Shown one piece after another: positions 9,150-17,896 of a DNA stretch of 42,766 nt (within the stretch, counting starts at the first letter, position 1; each line of letters starts with the position of its first letter). The DNA lies in the NCBI GenBank assembly GCA_031732875.1, contig JAVMKL010000043.1, positions 1 to 42,766 on the forward strand. The letters run 5' to 3'. The notes under the pieces are model-generated. The model had not been told where the DNA came from, ran no database searches, and was given only the letters and a program-made list of their open reading frames with translations. Source of the DNA: JAVMKJ01 sp031732875 (GTDB lineage: Bacteria > Pseudomonadota > Gammaproteobacteria > Competibacterales > Competibacteraceae). Made by a program: the position numbers and the translations under genes.

Positions 9150-9731
9150 TTAGGGATTGCGCAGGGGGCTGGGGATGCCGAACAGCAGCGCGGAGCAGCG
9201 CAGCAACCGGGCGAAGCCGGCCAGCGCCAGCAGACCAAAGCCGAGCGGGATGAAGGCTTTGATGACCCAGCGATGCGACAGACCGCCGGGCGAGGGTGAG
9301 ACTTCATTAAGGTGATAGGAGGTGACGACGAAAGGAACGGCTTCGATGACCACGAACAGGGCGAACGGCAGCAGCAGGAACAGAATGCCCAGCAGTTCGA
9401 TCCAGGCGCGCGCGCGCGGGCGCAGGCGCGCGGCCAGCACGTCGATGCGCACGTGGGCGTCGTTTTTGAAGACGAAGGCCAGCGCCAGCAGCCAGGCGGC
9501 GCCGTAGAGGTGCCACTGCAGCTCCTCGAACAGGATGTAACCCCGTCCGAGCAGATAGCGCAGGGCGACATTGACGATGATGACCGCCAGCAACACCAGC
9601 CAGAGCCAGGAGGCCCACTCGCCGACGCGCTGGATCAGACCGTCAATCAGATTTGACAGGTAGGTCTTGGGCAGGAGAAAGGCGTCCGAGGAGGACTCGG
9701 ACGCCCCGCCGCCCGCGGGCAGATTCGCCAT
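9150..9731 (-). CDS. dctQ: TRAP transporter small permease (DctQ/FcbT2-like)
   Basis: 193 aa from ATG 9731. The upstream extension to 9887 overlaps the binding-protein gene and has no membrane or family character. Four hydrophobic segments are visible (about residues 40-60, 75-95, 115-137 and 163-183), as usual for DctQ, with the motif FEELQWHLYGAAWLLALAFV followed by an Asp/His-containing loop (NDAHVRIDVLA) characteristic of this subfamily. DctQ pairs with DctM to make the membrane unit. The first ~25 residues are Ser/Gly-rich and poorly conserved, so a start slightly downstream is possible. Confidence 0.9.
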   Translation of the reverse strand: MANLPAGGGASESSSDAFLLPKTYLSNLIDGLIQRVGEWASWLWLVLLAVIIVNVALRYLLGRGYILFEELQWHLYGAAWLLALAFVFKNDAHVRIDVLAARLRPRARAWIELLGILFLLLPFALFVVIEAVPFVVTSYHLNEVSPSPGGLSHRWVIKAFIPLGFGLLALAGFARLLRCSALLFGIPSPLRNP

Positions 9732-9759
9732 TCGGGTAGGCTCCGCGAGCTGGGGATGG

Positions 9760-10848
9760 TTACCGCGAACCGGCCGGCAGGTAGCCGAGATCCCGCCACT
9801 TGGCATAGGAGGTCTCGAAAGCCTTCTGCGACTCCCAAACCTTCTTGAACAGGGGATCCTTGGCGGCCTCTTCCTGCATGACTTCAAGCGAGGCCTTTTT
9901 CAGAGCCTTCAGGATGTCGTCCGAAAGCTTGGTAGTGGTGACTCCAGCCTCGGCGTACTTTTTGAGGACCGCCGCCTGGGTGGCTTCCGCCTTCGACAGC
10001 GACATGCCCACGCCGGCGGTGCAGGTGGTGTCGATGATCGCCCGATTGGCGGGCGAGAGTTTGTCCCAAGATGCCTTGTTCACATAGAGGTACTGCGCGG
10101 TGTAAGGCTGGTGCCAGCCGGGGAAATAGTTGAACTTGGCGACCTTGTAGAAACCGAGCTGCTCGTCGGCGGTGGGGATCGAGAATTCGGTGGCGTCGAG
10201 CACACCTTTTTCCAGGGCTTGCTGCAACTCGCCGGCCGGCATCACGGTGACGCTGGCCCCCATCTTCTGCATCACCTTGCCGCCCAGGCCGGCGAAGCGA
10301 ATCTTCAATCCCTTCAACTGGTCGAGCGACTTGAGTTCGAAACGGAACCAGCCGGCGGTCTCCGGACTGACGATGCCGCAGAACACCGGCACGATGTTGT
10401 GCGGCGCGAACACTTCGTTAATGAGTTCCTTGCCGCCGCCGAAGTAGAACCAGGACATATATTCCCAGGGTGTGAAGCCGAAGGGCACGGCGCCGAACAG
10501 CACCGAGGCGGGCACCTTGCCCTGCTCGTAGCCCATCCAGGTGAAGCCGGCGTCCACCTTGCCGCTGCTGACCGCGTCGAAGATTTCGTTGCCGGGTACG
10601 ACCTTGCCGGGTTCGAACACCTCGAACTTGATGGCGCCGTCGGTTTCTTCGCTCAGGCGTTGCGCCACCCAGGGCAGGGTATCTCCCAAGGCGATCAGAC
10701 TGCTGGAAAACGCGATGGGCACGCTCCAGCGCACCCGGTCGCCCTTTTCCGCCGCCGCCGGCTGGGCGAGCGGCAGGGCGGCGGTGAAGAGCGCGGCGGA
10801 CAGCGCGAGGGCATGGAGCGGGCGGGTGAATTTTACTTTGTCAAACAT
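9760..10848 (-). CDS. dctP: TRAP transporter periplasmic binding protein (DctP/TakP/FcbT1-like)
   Basis: 362 aa from ATG 10848, preceded by AGGAGAG at good spacing; the frame continues to 11070 but lacks a ribosome site there. Residues 1-~33 are a Sec signal peptide ending AQPAAA. The mature protein shows DctP-family hallmarks: LKGLKIRFAGLGGKVMQKMG, with the Arg that grips the substrate carboxylate, then PAGELQQALEKGVLDATEFS and YVNKASWDKLSP. It belongs to the branch containing 2-oxo acid (TakP) and lactate-binding TRAP proteins, which fits its place after lutABC and dld. It acts in the periplasm, delivering substrate to DctQM. Confidence 0.92.
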   Translation of the reverse strand: MFDKVKFTRPLHALALSAALFTAALPLAQPAAAEKGDRVRWSVPIAFSSSLIALGDTLPWVAQRLSEETDGAIKFEVFEPGKVVPGNEIFDAVSSGKVDAGFTWMGYEQGKVPASVLFGAVPFGFTPWEYMSWFYFGGGKELINEVFAPHNIVPVFCGIVSPETAGWFRFELKSLDQLKGLKIRFAGLGGKVMQKMGASVTVMPAGELQQALEKGVLDATEFSIPTADEQLGFYKVAKFNYFPGWHQPYTAQYLYVNKASWDKLSPANRAIIDTTCTAGVGMSLSKAEATQAAVLKKYAEAGVTTTKLSDDILKALKKASLEVMQEEAAKDPLFKKVWESQKAFETSYAKWRDLGYLPAGSR

Positions 10849-11079
10849 GATGTTGCTCTCCTGGTTCAATTGGTGGTGAGACAAAAGCCGGCAAGCCGAT
10901 TCGACCGGCCAGCCGAAAGCGAAAAGAATCGGGTCGGAGACACTGTGGATCGCAAACGTGGCATTCGGGTTTTCTGATTCATCGGAGCCGCTGGATGGTT
11001 CCTGGCACTCAAGGCGAAACAAAATGACATGTCGAATTTTCCACACATTTAAGAGTAGGCAAAAATTCACAGTTCCGTG

Positions 11080-13914
11080 TCATTTAACCCGGGCTTGCGA
11101 GCAGCGATCCACCAGATAAACGATGGAGCGGTAATAACGCCCGCCGTGCAGGGACAGACCAATTTCGCAGGTACGGCTGGTGGAGTACCCGGACTGGCAG
11201 TCGTCCGGCAGCGCCGCCGGCAAATCCCGCAAGGCGCTGGCGTTCAGTTCCGGGTGGGTGAAGCCCTTGTCCCCGGCCCAGCCGCAGCAGGAAATCCGGT
11301 CGGGAATGACGACTTTCTCGACGCACGCCTCGGCGATGGCCTTGAGCTTGGCTTGCAAGCCCATGTTGAGGGTGCTGCAGGTGGGATGAATGGCGACGGT
11401 TTCCGGCAGCTTGCGGAGAGTCAGCCGTTCCAGCACGACGTCGTGCAGGAACTCGGTGATGTCGTACAACTTGAGTCGGGATTGTTCCTGATTCCGCTTC
11501 ACCCGCAACGCGCAGGGGCTGGTATCGAACACGATGAAGTCCTGCCCGTCGCGGCTGGCTTCGAGCAGGGCTTGCTCGACTTCCCGGCGCTTGGCGTCGG
11601 CTTGTTCCGGCAGGCCCTTGCTGGCAAAGGGTTGGCCACAGCACAGCGCGGCGCTTTTCTCAGGCAGGACCACCTCGAACCCGGCCTTGCGCAGAAGGGC
11701 GGCGGTTTTCACCGGCAAGGGATCCCTTTCGGGATCGCCCTTCGCCGGTCCCATGTTGCGGCTGGCGCAACTGGGGAAGTAAACGACGCGCGGACGGCCT
11801 GGGATCGCCTTGGCTTCCGGCTCGGGCATCGCGCCGGCGGTCGGCAGGTAGCGATTCCATAGTGGAATCCGATCTCCGGACAGCTTGCGCATGGCCCCGG
11901 TCACACCGCCCTGCAGCCAGGTACCGAAGATCTTATGGGAGAGATTGGCGGTGGCCAGACCCAAACGGGTGGCGGCGGTCACGCCGGTAAAATTGTTCGC
12001 CGCCAGGTCGCCGACCCAGCGCGCGACCGTGCCGCGCCGTTGGCCGCGCTTTTTCAGCATCATCGTGCCGGTGTTGATGTCGACCGGGCAGGTCAGGGAG
12101 CACAAGCTGTCGGCGGCGCAGGTATCGATTCCCTGATACTGGTAAGACTCGTTGATGGCTCGCAACCGCCTGGTGTCTTCGCCCGTGGCTTGCAGGCGCG
12201 CGATTTCGCGCAAGCCGACGATGCGCTGGCGCGGCGACAGGGTCAGGGCGCGGGACGGACAATTCGGCTCGCAGAAGCCGCACTCGATGCACTTGTCCAC
12301 CAGCGGATCGACGGCGGCCATCGGCTTGATGTGCTTGAGGTGCGCTTCCGGGTCGTCGTTGAGAATGACGCCGGGATTCAGCAAGTCGTGGGGATCGAAC
12401 AGCGCCTTGATTTCACGCATCAACCGGTAGGCTTGTTGGCCCCATTCCAGTTCGACGAACGGGGCGATGTTGCGGCCGGTGCCGTGTTCCGCCTTCAGCG
12501 AACCGTCGTACCGGTGGACGATCATGCCGCACACGTCGTCCATGAAGTTCTTGTAGCGTTCGGTTTCGGCCGGCTTGGAAAAATCGGGGGTGATGACGAA
12601 GTGCAGATTGCCTTCGAGCGCGTGGCCGAAAATGATGGAGCCGGTATAGCCGTGTTTGTCGAACAGCTCTTGCAAATCCAGGGTCATCGCCGCCAACTGG
12701 GGCACGGGAACCGCGACATCCTCGATGATGACGGTGGTGCCGGTAGCCCGCGCCGAACCGACCGAGGGGAACAGTCCCTGGCGGATCGCCCATAATTGGG
12801 TGAATTCTTCCGGGCGGTCGGTGAACTGGAACGGGAGCAGGGTGGGGATGGCGGCGATGCCGGCGGTAATGATTTCGATCTGGGCATTGAGGGTCGCCGA
12901 GTCCAGCGCCCGCGTTTCCACCAGCAGGGCGGCGGCCGTTTCCGGCAGATCCTTGAAATACGGCGGCATGCCCGGCTTGCTCTCCACCGAACGCAGCGAG
13001 GCGCGATCCATCAATTCCACCGCCGCCACCGGCTGGTTTTTCAGCGCCGCCACGGCTTCGCACGCGGTCCTGATGTCGGGGAAGATCATCAGCGCCGTGG
13101 CCTTGTGGGTGTGTTCCTCGACCGTGTGGTAAGTGATCTCGGCGATAAAGCCCAGCGTGCCTTCGGAACCGATCATCAGGTGCTGAAGGATTTCGAAGGG
13201 GTCTTCGTAGTCCACCAGGGCGTTGAGGCTGTAACCGCAGGTGTTCTTGATCTTGAACTTGTTGCGGATGCGCTCGGCCAGCGCCGCGTCGGCGCGGGTG
13301 CGCCGGCCGAGTTCGGCGAGTTGGGTCAGCAATGGGCCGTGACTGGCGCCGAAGGTCTGGCGACTGGCGGGATCGGTCGTGTCCAGCACCGCGCCGTCCG
13401 CCAGCATCACCCGCATATCCTTCAGCGTCTTATAGCTGTTTTGAGCGGTGCCGCAACACATGCCGCTGGCGTTGTTGGCGGCGATGCCGCCGATAAAACA
13501 GGAGTTGATCGAAGCGGGGTCGGGGCCGATCTTGCGCCGGTAGGGAGCCAGGTAGCGGTTGGCGTGGCCGCCGATGACCCCGGGTTGCAAGCTGATGGTC
13601 GCCGCGTCCGCGCCGATGCGCCAGCTCCGCCAGCCATCGCCCAGTTGCAGCAACACGGAATCGGTGACCGCCTGACCGGACAGGCTGGTGCCGGCGGCGC
13701 GGAAGGTCACCGGCGTGCCGTGCCGGTGCGCCAGCGCCAGTATGCGCCGCATCTCGTCTTCGCTGTCCACCCGCACTACCAGCTTGGGAATCAGGCGGTA
13801 CAGGCTGGCGTCGGTGCCGTAGGCGAGCGTGCGCAAGGGATCGGTAATCAGGCGCGTCGCCGGAATGAATTGTTGCAGGTCGCGGTGAAGATGTTGGTAG
13901 ATCTTCGGTAGCAC
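11080..13914 (-). CDS. D-lactate dehydrogenase-type FAD and iron-sulfur protein (Dld-II-like)
   Basis: 944 aa from GTG 13914, with GAGAGG about 12 bases upstream and only 7 bases after lutC. The N-terminal ~500 residues are an FAD-binding type 4 flavoprotein: PVTFRAAGTSLSGQAV binds FAD, followed by GGIAANNASGMCCG, IGSEGTLGFIAEIT and FGHALEGNLHFVI. Then come two [4Fe-4S] clusters (CIECGFCEPNCPS; CAADSLCSLTCP) and two CCG domains (AALCCGQPFAS; ISCCGWAGDKG). The total length and order match the membrane-associated NAD-independent D-lactate dehydrogenase of pseudomonads (about 940 aa) that reduces quinone. A related 2-hydroxyacid such as glycolate remains possible as substrate. It is in the lut operon, which supports lactate. 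Confidence 0.85.
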   Translation of the reverse strand: MLPKIYQHLHRDLQQFIPATRLITDPLRTLAYGTDASLYRLIPKLVVRVDSEDEMRRILALAHRHGTPVTFRAAGTSLSGQAVTDSVLLQLGDGWRSWRIGADAATISLQPGVIGGHANRYLAPYRRKIGPDPASINSCFIGGIAANNASGMCCGTAQNSYKTLKDMRVMLADGAVLDTTDPASRQTFGASHGPLLTQLAELGRRTRADAALAERIRNKFKIKNTCGYSLNALVDYEDPFEILQHLMIGSEGTLGFIAEITYHTVEEHTHKATALMIFPDIRTACEAVAALKNQPVAAVELMDRASLRSVESKPGMPPYFKDLPETAAALLVETRALDSATLNAQIEIITAGIAAIPTLLPFQFTDRPEEFTQLWAIRQGLFPSVGSARATGTTVIIEDVAVPVPQLAAMTLDLQELFDKHGYTGSIIFGHALEGNLHFVITPDFSKPAETERYKNFMDDVCGMIVHRYDGSLKAEHGTGRNIAPFVELEWGQQAYRLMREIKALFDPHDLLNPGVILNDDPEAHLKHIKPMAAVDPLVDKCIECGFCEPNCPSRALTLSPRQRIVGLREIARLQATGEDTRRLRAINESYQYQGIDTCAADSLCSLTCPVDINTGTMMLKKRGQRRGTVARWVGDLAANNFTGVTAATRLGLATANLSHKIFGTWLQGGVTGAMRKLSGDRIPLWNRYLPTAGAMPEPEAKAIPGRPRVVYFPSCASRNMGPAKGDPERDPLPVKTAALLRKAGFEVVLPEKSAALCCGQPFASKGLPEQADAKRREVEQALLEASRDGQDFIVFDTSPCALRVKRNQEQSRLKLYDITEFLHDVVLERLTLRKLPETVAIHPTCSTLNMGLQAKLKAIAEACVEKVVIPDRISCCGWAGDKGFTHPELNASALRDLPAALPDDCQSGYSTSRTCEIGLSLHGGRYYRSIVYLVDRCSQARVK

Positions 13915-13921
13915 GTGCGTC

Positions 13922-14584
13922 TTAGCCTCTCTCGTCGTCCAGAATCAGCACGATCAATTCCTTGGGTCCGTGCACGCCGAAGGTCAGGACCAATTCGATG
14001 TCGGCGGTTTTGGACGGACCAGAGATCAGCAGGACGTTGGTCGGCATCCCGTCTTGCCAGCGTTCGCTGGCGATGGCCTCGGCCAGGGAGCCATGAATCC
14101 TCGTCGCTTCCAGCACCGCGATATGCACCGCTGGCGCCAGCGACATCAATCGTGGTTCTTGCGGGGTGGGCCACAGAATCAGGGCGCCCACATCGGCGAG
14201 GCCGCCTTTGGTCGAGGTGATGGCGGCATCGATGGCGAACAGGTGCTCCTTGCATTGCTCTACCTCTTGGGTATAACCGACCAGCGGCGGTAGATCGCTT
14301 TCCCAATTTGCTTCCAGGGCGGCGCCGAACACGGTGGTCGGAGCGTACAGCAGACCGTTCGGCGAGCGCTGGCGTAGCAAGCCCTTGAGGATGGTCGTCC
14401 AATGATGGCTGTCGGTGACGACGACCTCGGCGTGCATGGCCTCCATCAGCCGCTTGAGTCGCGCCACCTTGTCGGCATGACTGAGTTCCATCTCGGGCGG
14501 CGCGACCGGTTCGGTCGTGGCAACGGCGTCTTGCCGCGCGACTGCGCGCAGTCTGGCGAGAATGTTGTCGCGTGCGTCACTCAT
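13922..14584 (-). CDS. lutC: Lactate utilization protein C (LUD domain)
   Basis: 220 aa from ATG 14584, overlapping the lutB stop by 8 bases; an in-frame ATG at 14608 is less likely. It is a LUD/DUF162 domain protein: TKGGLADVGALILWPTPQEP, then RLMSLAPAVHIAV near the middle and ISGPSKTADIELVLTFGVHG with PKELIVLILD at the end. These are the standard LutC/YkgG motifs. LutC is the smallest subunit of the LutABC L-lactate oxidase and has no metal ligands of its own. Overlapping reading frames with lutB imply coupled translation and roughly equal subunit amounts. Confidence 0.92.
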   Translation of the reverse strand: MSDARDNILARLRAVARQDAVATTEPVAPPEMELSHADKVARLKRLMEAMHAEVVVTDSHHWTTILKGLLRQRSPNGLLYAPTTVFGAALEANWESDLPPLVGYTQEVEQCKEHLFAIDAAITSTKGGLADVGALILWPTPQEPRLMSLAPAVHIAVLEATRIHGSLAEAIASERWQDGMPTNVLLISGPSKTADIELVLTFGVHGPKELIVLILDDERG

Positions 14585-16019
14585 CGGCAATCCCCTTTTC
14601 CTTGGCAAGTACGTGCAGGCTCTTGTTGGCGAATTGGGGCAAGGTTCGGGATTGCGTCCATTTTTTCATGATTTCCAGCTCCGGCAGCTTGGGCAATTGG
14701 GGACCCAGCAGGCCCAGCAGCCTGGCGTTCAGGGCGTTGACCCAGGGGGTCGCGTTGCTCAACGCCCAGCCTTTCCAGGTCAGGCTCTCCGCCACGTTGA
14801 CCTTGTAGCCGTGACCCTTGACCGCGTTCGGCGAATCCACCTTGTTGTAGGACTCGACGCGCAGGCGGCGCAAAATGTCCACGATGGGAATCTTGACCGG
14901 ACAGACTTCCTCGCAGGCCCCGCAAAAGGTGGAAGCGGTCGCCATCGCCCCGGCATGGTCCAGTCCTTCCAGTTGCGGGGTCAGAATCGAACCGATGGGA
15001 CCGGGATAGACGTAGCCGTAGGCATGACCGCCGAGGCGGGTGTACACCGGACAATGGTTCAGGCAGGTTCCGCAGCGGATGCACTTCAAGGTCTGCCGCA
15101 ACTCGGGGTCGGCCCAGATCCTGGTTCGACCGTTGTCGAGCAGCACCAGATGCACTTCCCTGGGGCCGTCTTTTTCCCCCGGCTTGCGCGGCGAGGTGAT
15201 CATGTTGAAATAGGTGGTGATCAACTGGCCGGTGGCCGATCCGGTCAGCAGCCGCAACAGCGGCGGCACGTCCTCCAGACGCTCGACAACTTTTTCCAGG
15301 CCCATGACGGCGATATGCACCGGCGGCGCGGTGGTGCACATCCGGCCGTTGCCCTCGTTTTCCACCAGGCAAAGGGTGCCGGTTTCGGCGACCGCGAAAT
15401 TGACCCCGCTGACGCCGACTTCCCCGGCGAAGAACTTTTCGCGCAGCACCTGACGGGCGATGGCGTTGAGTTCCTCGACCACTTCGGTGTACGGGGTGTT
15501 GGGGATCTTTTCGTGAAACAGCCGCGCGATCTGATCGCGGTTCTTGTGGATGGCGGGAACGATGATGTGCGACGGCGTCTCGTGATCCAGTTGGATGATG
15601 TACTCGCCGAGATCGGTTTCCAGCGCCTCGATGCCGTGTCCGTCCAGGAAGTGGTTGAGGTGCATTTCCTCCGACACCATCGACTTGCCCTTGATGACGC
15701 GGGTGGCATGGTGGCGCTGGATGATGCTCAGACAGATTTGATTGGCTTGCGCCGGGGTTTCCGCCCAATGCACCTGAATGCCGTTTTCGGTGCATTTCCG
15801 CTCCAGTTGCTCCAGCAATTGCGGCAGTTTGCTCAACGCCCGTCGGCGGATGGCGTCGCCGCGCGCCCGCAGTTGTTCGAACGCTTCCAGGTCGGAAAAC
15901 AGCGTCCGGCGCCGCAGCCCCAAGGTGTCCATCGCCGCGCGGAGGTTGCGGCGCAACTGCCCGTCGTTCAGGGCCTTGGTGAAATTCCTGGGAAAATCGA
16001 CGACGACTGGATCAGCCAT
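14577..16019 (-). CDS. lutB: Lactate utilization iron-sulfur protein B
   Basis: 480 aa from ATG 16019. The N-terminal two thirds is a LUD domain (VIKGKSMVSEEMHLNHFL, GVSGVNFAVAETGTLCLVEN). The C-terminal third has two [4Fe-4S] ferredoxin motifs (CIRCGTCLNHCPVY and CGACEEVCPV). This is the full LutB/YkgF architecture and usual length. It moves electrons in the oxidation of L-lactate to pyruvate with LutA and LutC in the cytoplasm. It overlaps lutA by 8 bases and lutC by 8 bases. An in-frame extension to 16091 lies within lutA and is not favoured. Confidence 0.94.
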   Translation of the reverse strand: MADPVVVDFPRNFTKALNDGQLRRNLRAAMDTLGLRRRTLFSDLEAFEQLRARGDAIRRRALSKLPQLLEQLERKCTENGIQVHWAETPAQANQICLSIIQRHHATRVIKGKSMVSEEMHLNHFLDGHGIEALETDLGEYIIQLDHETPSHIIVPAIHKNRDQIARLFHEKIPNTPYTEVVEELNAIARQVLREKFFAGEVGVSGVNFAVAETGTLCLVENEGNGRMCTTAPPVHIAVMGLEKVVERLEDVPPLLRLLTGSATGQLITTYFNMITSPRKPGEKDGPREVHLVLLDNGRTRIWADPELRQTLKCIRCGTCLNHCPVYTRLGGHAYGYVYPGPIGSILTPQLEGLDHAGAMATASTFCGACEEVCPVKIPIVDILRRLRVESYNKVDSPNAVKGHGYKVNVAESLTWKGWALSNATPWVNALNARLLGLLGPQLPKLPELEIMKKWTQSRTLPQFANKSLHVLAKEKGIADE

Positions 16020-16752
16020 GGGTGCGCTCCAGGATGAATTCGGCGACGTGTTTGACGGGAATCGGAATCTTGCGGTGTTCCAAGGCCCCACCGATGTGCA
16101 TCAGGCAGCCGCAATCGCCGGAGAGCAGCAGGGAAGCGCCGGTTTGCTCGATATCCGCGACCTTGTCGGCCACCATCGCCGAGGACAGGTCGGCTTGCTT
16201 GACGGAGAAGGAACCGCCGAACCCGCAGCATTCGCGTTCCCGTTGCAATTCGATCACTTCGACGTTTTTCAACTGGCGAACGAGCGACTTGGAGTATTCG
16301 ATCACCCGCATCTCGCGCAGTGCGCTACAGGAAGAGTGCCAGGTAACCCTGATCGGTCGACCCCGGTCCTCGAGGCGAACCTGCAGCACCTTGGCTAGAA
16401 ATTCGGTCAGTTCGAAGACCCGGCCGGCGAAGCGTTGCGCCTCGGCGGCCTCGGGTTCGTCGGCGAAGAGTTTGGGGTAGTGATGCTTCAGCATCCCGCT
16501 GCAGGAGCCGGAGGGCACCACGATGGGATAGTCTTTCGGGAATGCCTTGAGCTGCTGTCTGGCAACCTTTCTGGCTTCTTCCGGGAAGCCGGAATTGTAG
16601 GCGGGCTGGCCGCAGCAGGATTGTTGTTGGGGATAGACGACCTGGATGCCTTCGCGCCGAAGGAGTTCGATGCCGGCCATGCCGGCTTGGGGATAACACA
16701 GATCGATCAGACAGGTACCGAAGTAATACACCTTCTCGGGACGGGTAGGCAT
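16012..16752 (-). CDS. lutA: Lactate utilization protein A (CCG-domain subunit)
   Basis: 246 aa from ATG 16752, with GGAGAAGG about 8 bases upstream. It has two CCG (DUF224) domains: QQSCCGQPAYNSGF (~residues 43-56) and RECCGFGGSFSVKQ (~185), each of which helps bind an iron-sulfur cluster, plus the family end GCLMHIGGALEHR. Length and motifs match LutA/YkgE. It is the first gene of the leftward operon lutA-lutB-lutC-dld-dctPQM-usp, starting about 150 bases from the promoter identified at 16898-16926. Confidence 0.94.
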   Translation of the reverse strand: MPTRPEKVYYFGTCLIDLCYPQAGMAGIELLRREGIQVVYPQQQSCCGQPAYNSGFPEEARKVARQQLKAFPKDYPIVVPSGSCSGMLKHHYPKLFADEPEAAEAQRFAGRVFELTEFLAKVLQVRLEDRGRPIRVTWHSSCSALREMRVIEYSKSLVRQLKNVEVIELQRERECCGFGGSFSVKQADLSSAMVADKVADIEQTGASLLLSGDCGCLMHIGGALEHRKIPIPVKHVAEFILERTHG

Positions 16753-16884
16753 GATTATACCTTCTCCGACTTTGGTGGTTGGTGCCGCCTGCGTGCCGCT
16801 GTTCCGGTCCCGGTCGGCGGCGTGGTGGCTTCTCGTTTTGGTTACCGTTACCGGACCAATCGTGGATTGGCGTTCTTGGTAAGA

Positions 16885-16895
16885 TGGTCTGACCA
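16885..16895. promoter_or_regulatory. FadR/PdhR-type operator 1
   Basis: TGGTCTGACCA, a perfect palindrome of the TGGTnnnACCA class recognised by PdhR/LldR/FadR-family GntR regulators. It sits immediately after the -10 box of the lut promoter, across the expected transcription start, so a bound repressor would block the polymerase. Confidence 0.8.
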
Positions 16896-16897
16896 AA

Positions 16898-16926
16898 TTT
16901 ATAGCAGCTTGTTTTTGGGTTTGCAA
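16898..16926 (-). promoter_or_regulatory. Sigma-70 promoter for the lutA operon
   Basis: On the minus strand, TTGCAA (16926-16921) is followed after exactly 17 bases by TATAAA (16903-16898). Both boxes are close to the consensus in an otherwise GC-rich genome. The gap 16753-17072 (320 bases) between lutA and the regulator holds this promoter, both operators and no gene. Confidence 0.7.
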
Positions 16927-16939
16927 GCATTTGGTCATG

Positions 16940-16950
16940 TGGTCTGACCA
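16940..16950. promoter_or_regulatory. FadR/PdhR-type operator 2
   Basis: A second perfect TGGTCTGACCA, 55 bases from operator 1 centre to centre (about five helical turns), just upstream of the lut -35 box and near the start region of the divergent regulator gene. The same-face spacing would allow two repressor dimers to cooperate or loop, and would let the regulator control its own gene. Confidence 0.75.
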
Positions 16951-17072
16951 AAATTTTGCTAAGCTAGTATCGATGCCACGAACGACGCGTTGTTGGCGAT
17001 GTCTTGGTACTAAATAAAACGAGTGCCGCACGGCACGATAACGGTGATATTGAGTTCAGCTTGGGCAAGATC

Positions 17073-17861
17073 ATGCAATACGAAACGATTAACCCTCCAA
17101 AAGTCTCGGATGCCATCGTCAGCCAGATCGAACAGTTGATCCTGGAAGGCGTTCTCAAGCCAGGCGAACGGCTGCCTCCAGAGCGGGAACTTGCTCGGGA
17201 GTTGAACGTATCCCGCCCGTCCCTGCGGGAGGCGATCACGACGCTGAAATCGCGGGGGCTGTTGCGGAGCCGGCGGGGCGGGGGAAATTTTGTGGTCGAC
17301 GTCATCGCCCCGACGCTGACCAATCCCTTGATCGAGTTGTTGAAAAACAATCCCAAGGCGATGTTCGACGTGCTCGAGCTACGCCATGCCATCGAAGAGG
17401 TCGCGGCGTACTTCGCCGCGCTGCGCGCCACCGATGCCGACCGGGAAATTCTGCGGTGCCGTTTCGCCGTGCTGGAGGAGATCCAGCATGGCGCGCGCGA
17501 GCCGCAACACGATGCGGTGGCGGACGCCAATTTCCATCTCGCCATCGCCGACGCCTCCCATAACGTGGCGCTGATTCACGTGATGCGCGGTCTGTTCGAT
17601 TTGCTGTTGAGCAATATCTGCCGTTCGCTGGAGCGGCTCTATACTCGCGAAAGCAGTCACGCAGTCATCCATGCCCAGCATCAGGCCATCCTGAAAGGAG
17701 TGTTGGAGCGTAACCCGGATGCCGCCCGACAGGCTGCCCACGTTCACCTCGCTTTCGTCGAAACGACCTTGCGCGATATCGACGAGGAAGCCACCCGACA
17801 AGAACTCTCGCGGCGCCGCTTGCAAAGCCTTCGCGAACTGGATGCGAGCGTCGCGCCCTAG
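17073..17861 (+). CDS. GntR/FadR-family regulator (LldR/PdhR-like)
   Basis: 262 aa from ATG 17073. The frame also opens at a TTG at 17004, but the protein from 17073 (MQYETINPPKVSDAIVSQIE) aligns directly with the PdhR N-terminus. The winged-helix GntR domain spans ~1-75 (PGERLPPERELARELNVSRP then SLREAITTL). The FCD ligand domain spans ~90-240, with the metal/ligand histidines in LRHAIEE, ANFHLAIADASHN and HAQHQAIL. It is divergent from the lut operon with two matching operators between. I infer that it senses lactate or pyruvate and represses lut; PdhR-like sensing of pyruvate is the alternative. Confidence 0.9.
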   Translation: MQYETINPPKVSDAIVSQIEQLILEGVLKPGERLPPERELARELNVSRPSLREAITTLKSRGLLRSRRGGGNFVVDVIAPTLTNPLIELLKNNPKAMFDVLELRHAIEEVAAYFAALRATDADREILRCRFAVLEEIQHGAREPQHDAVADANFHLAIADASHNVALIHVMRGLFDLLLSNICRSLERLYTRESSHAVIHAQHQAILKGVLERNPDAARQAAHVHLAFVETTLRDIDEEATRQELSRRRLQSLRELDASVAP

Positions 17862-17896
17862 TCCTCAGGAAACGAAGCTGGACTTCGATACGAACC

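Noticed and set aside
17004..17072. Longer N-terminus for the GntR regulator from TTG 17004
   Set aside because: The extra residues have no family match and no ribosome site. The protein from 17073 aligns with PdhR from its first residues.
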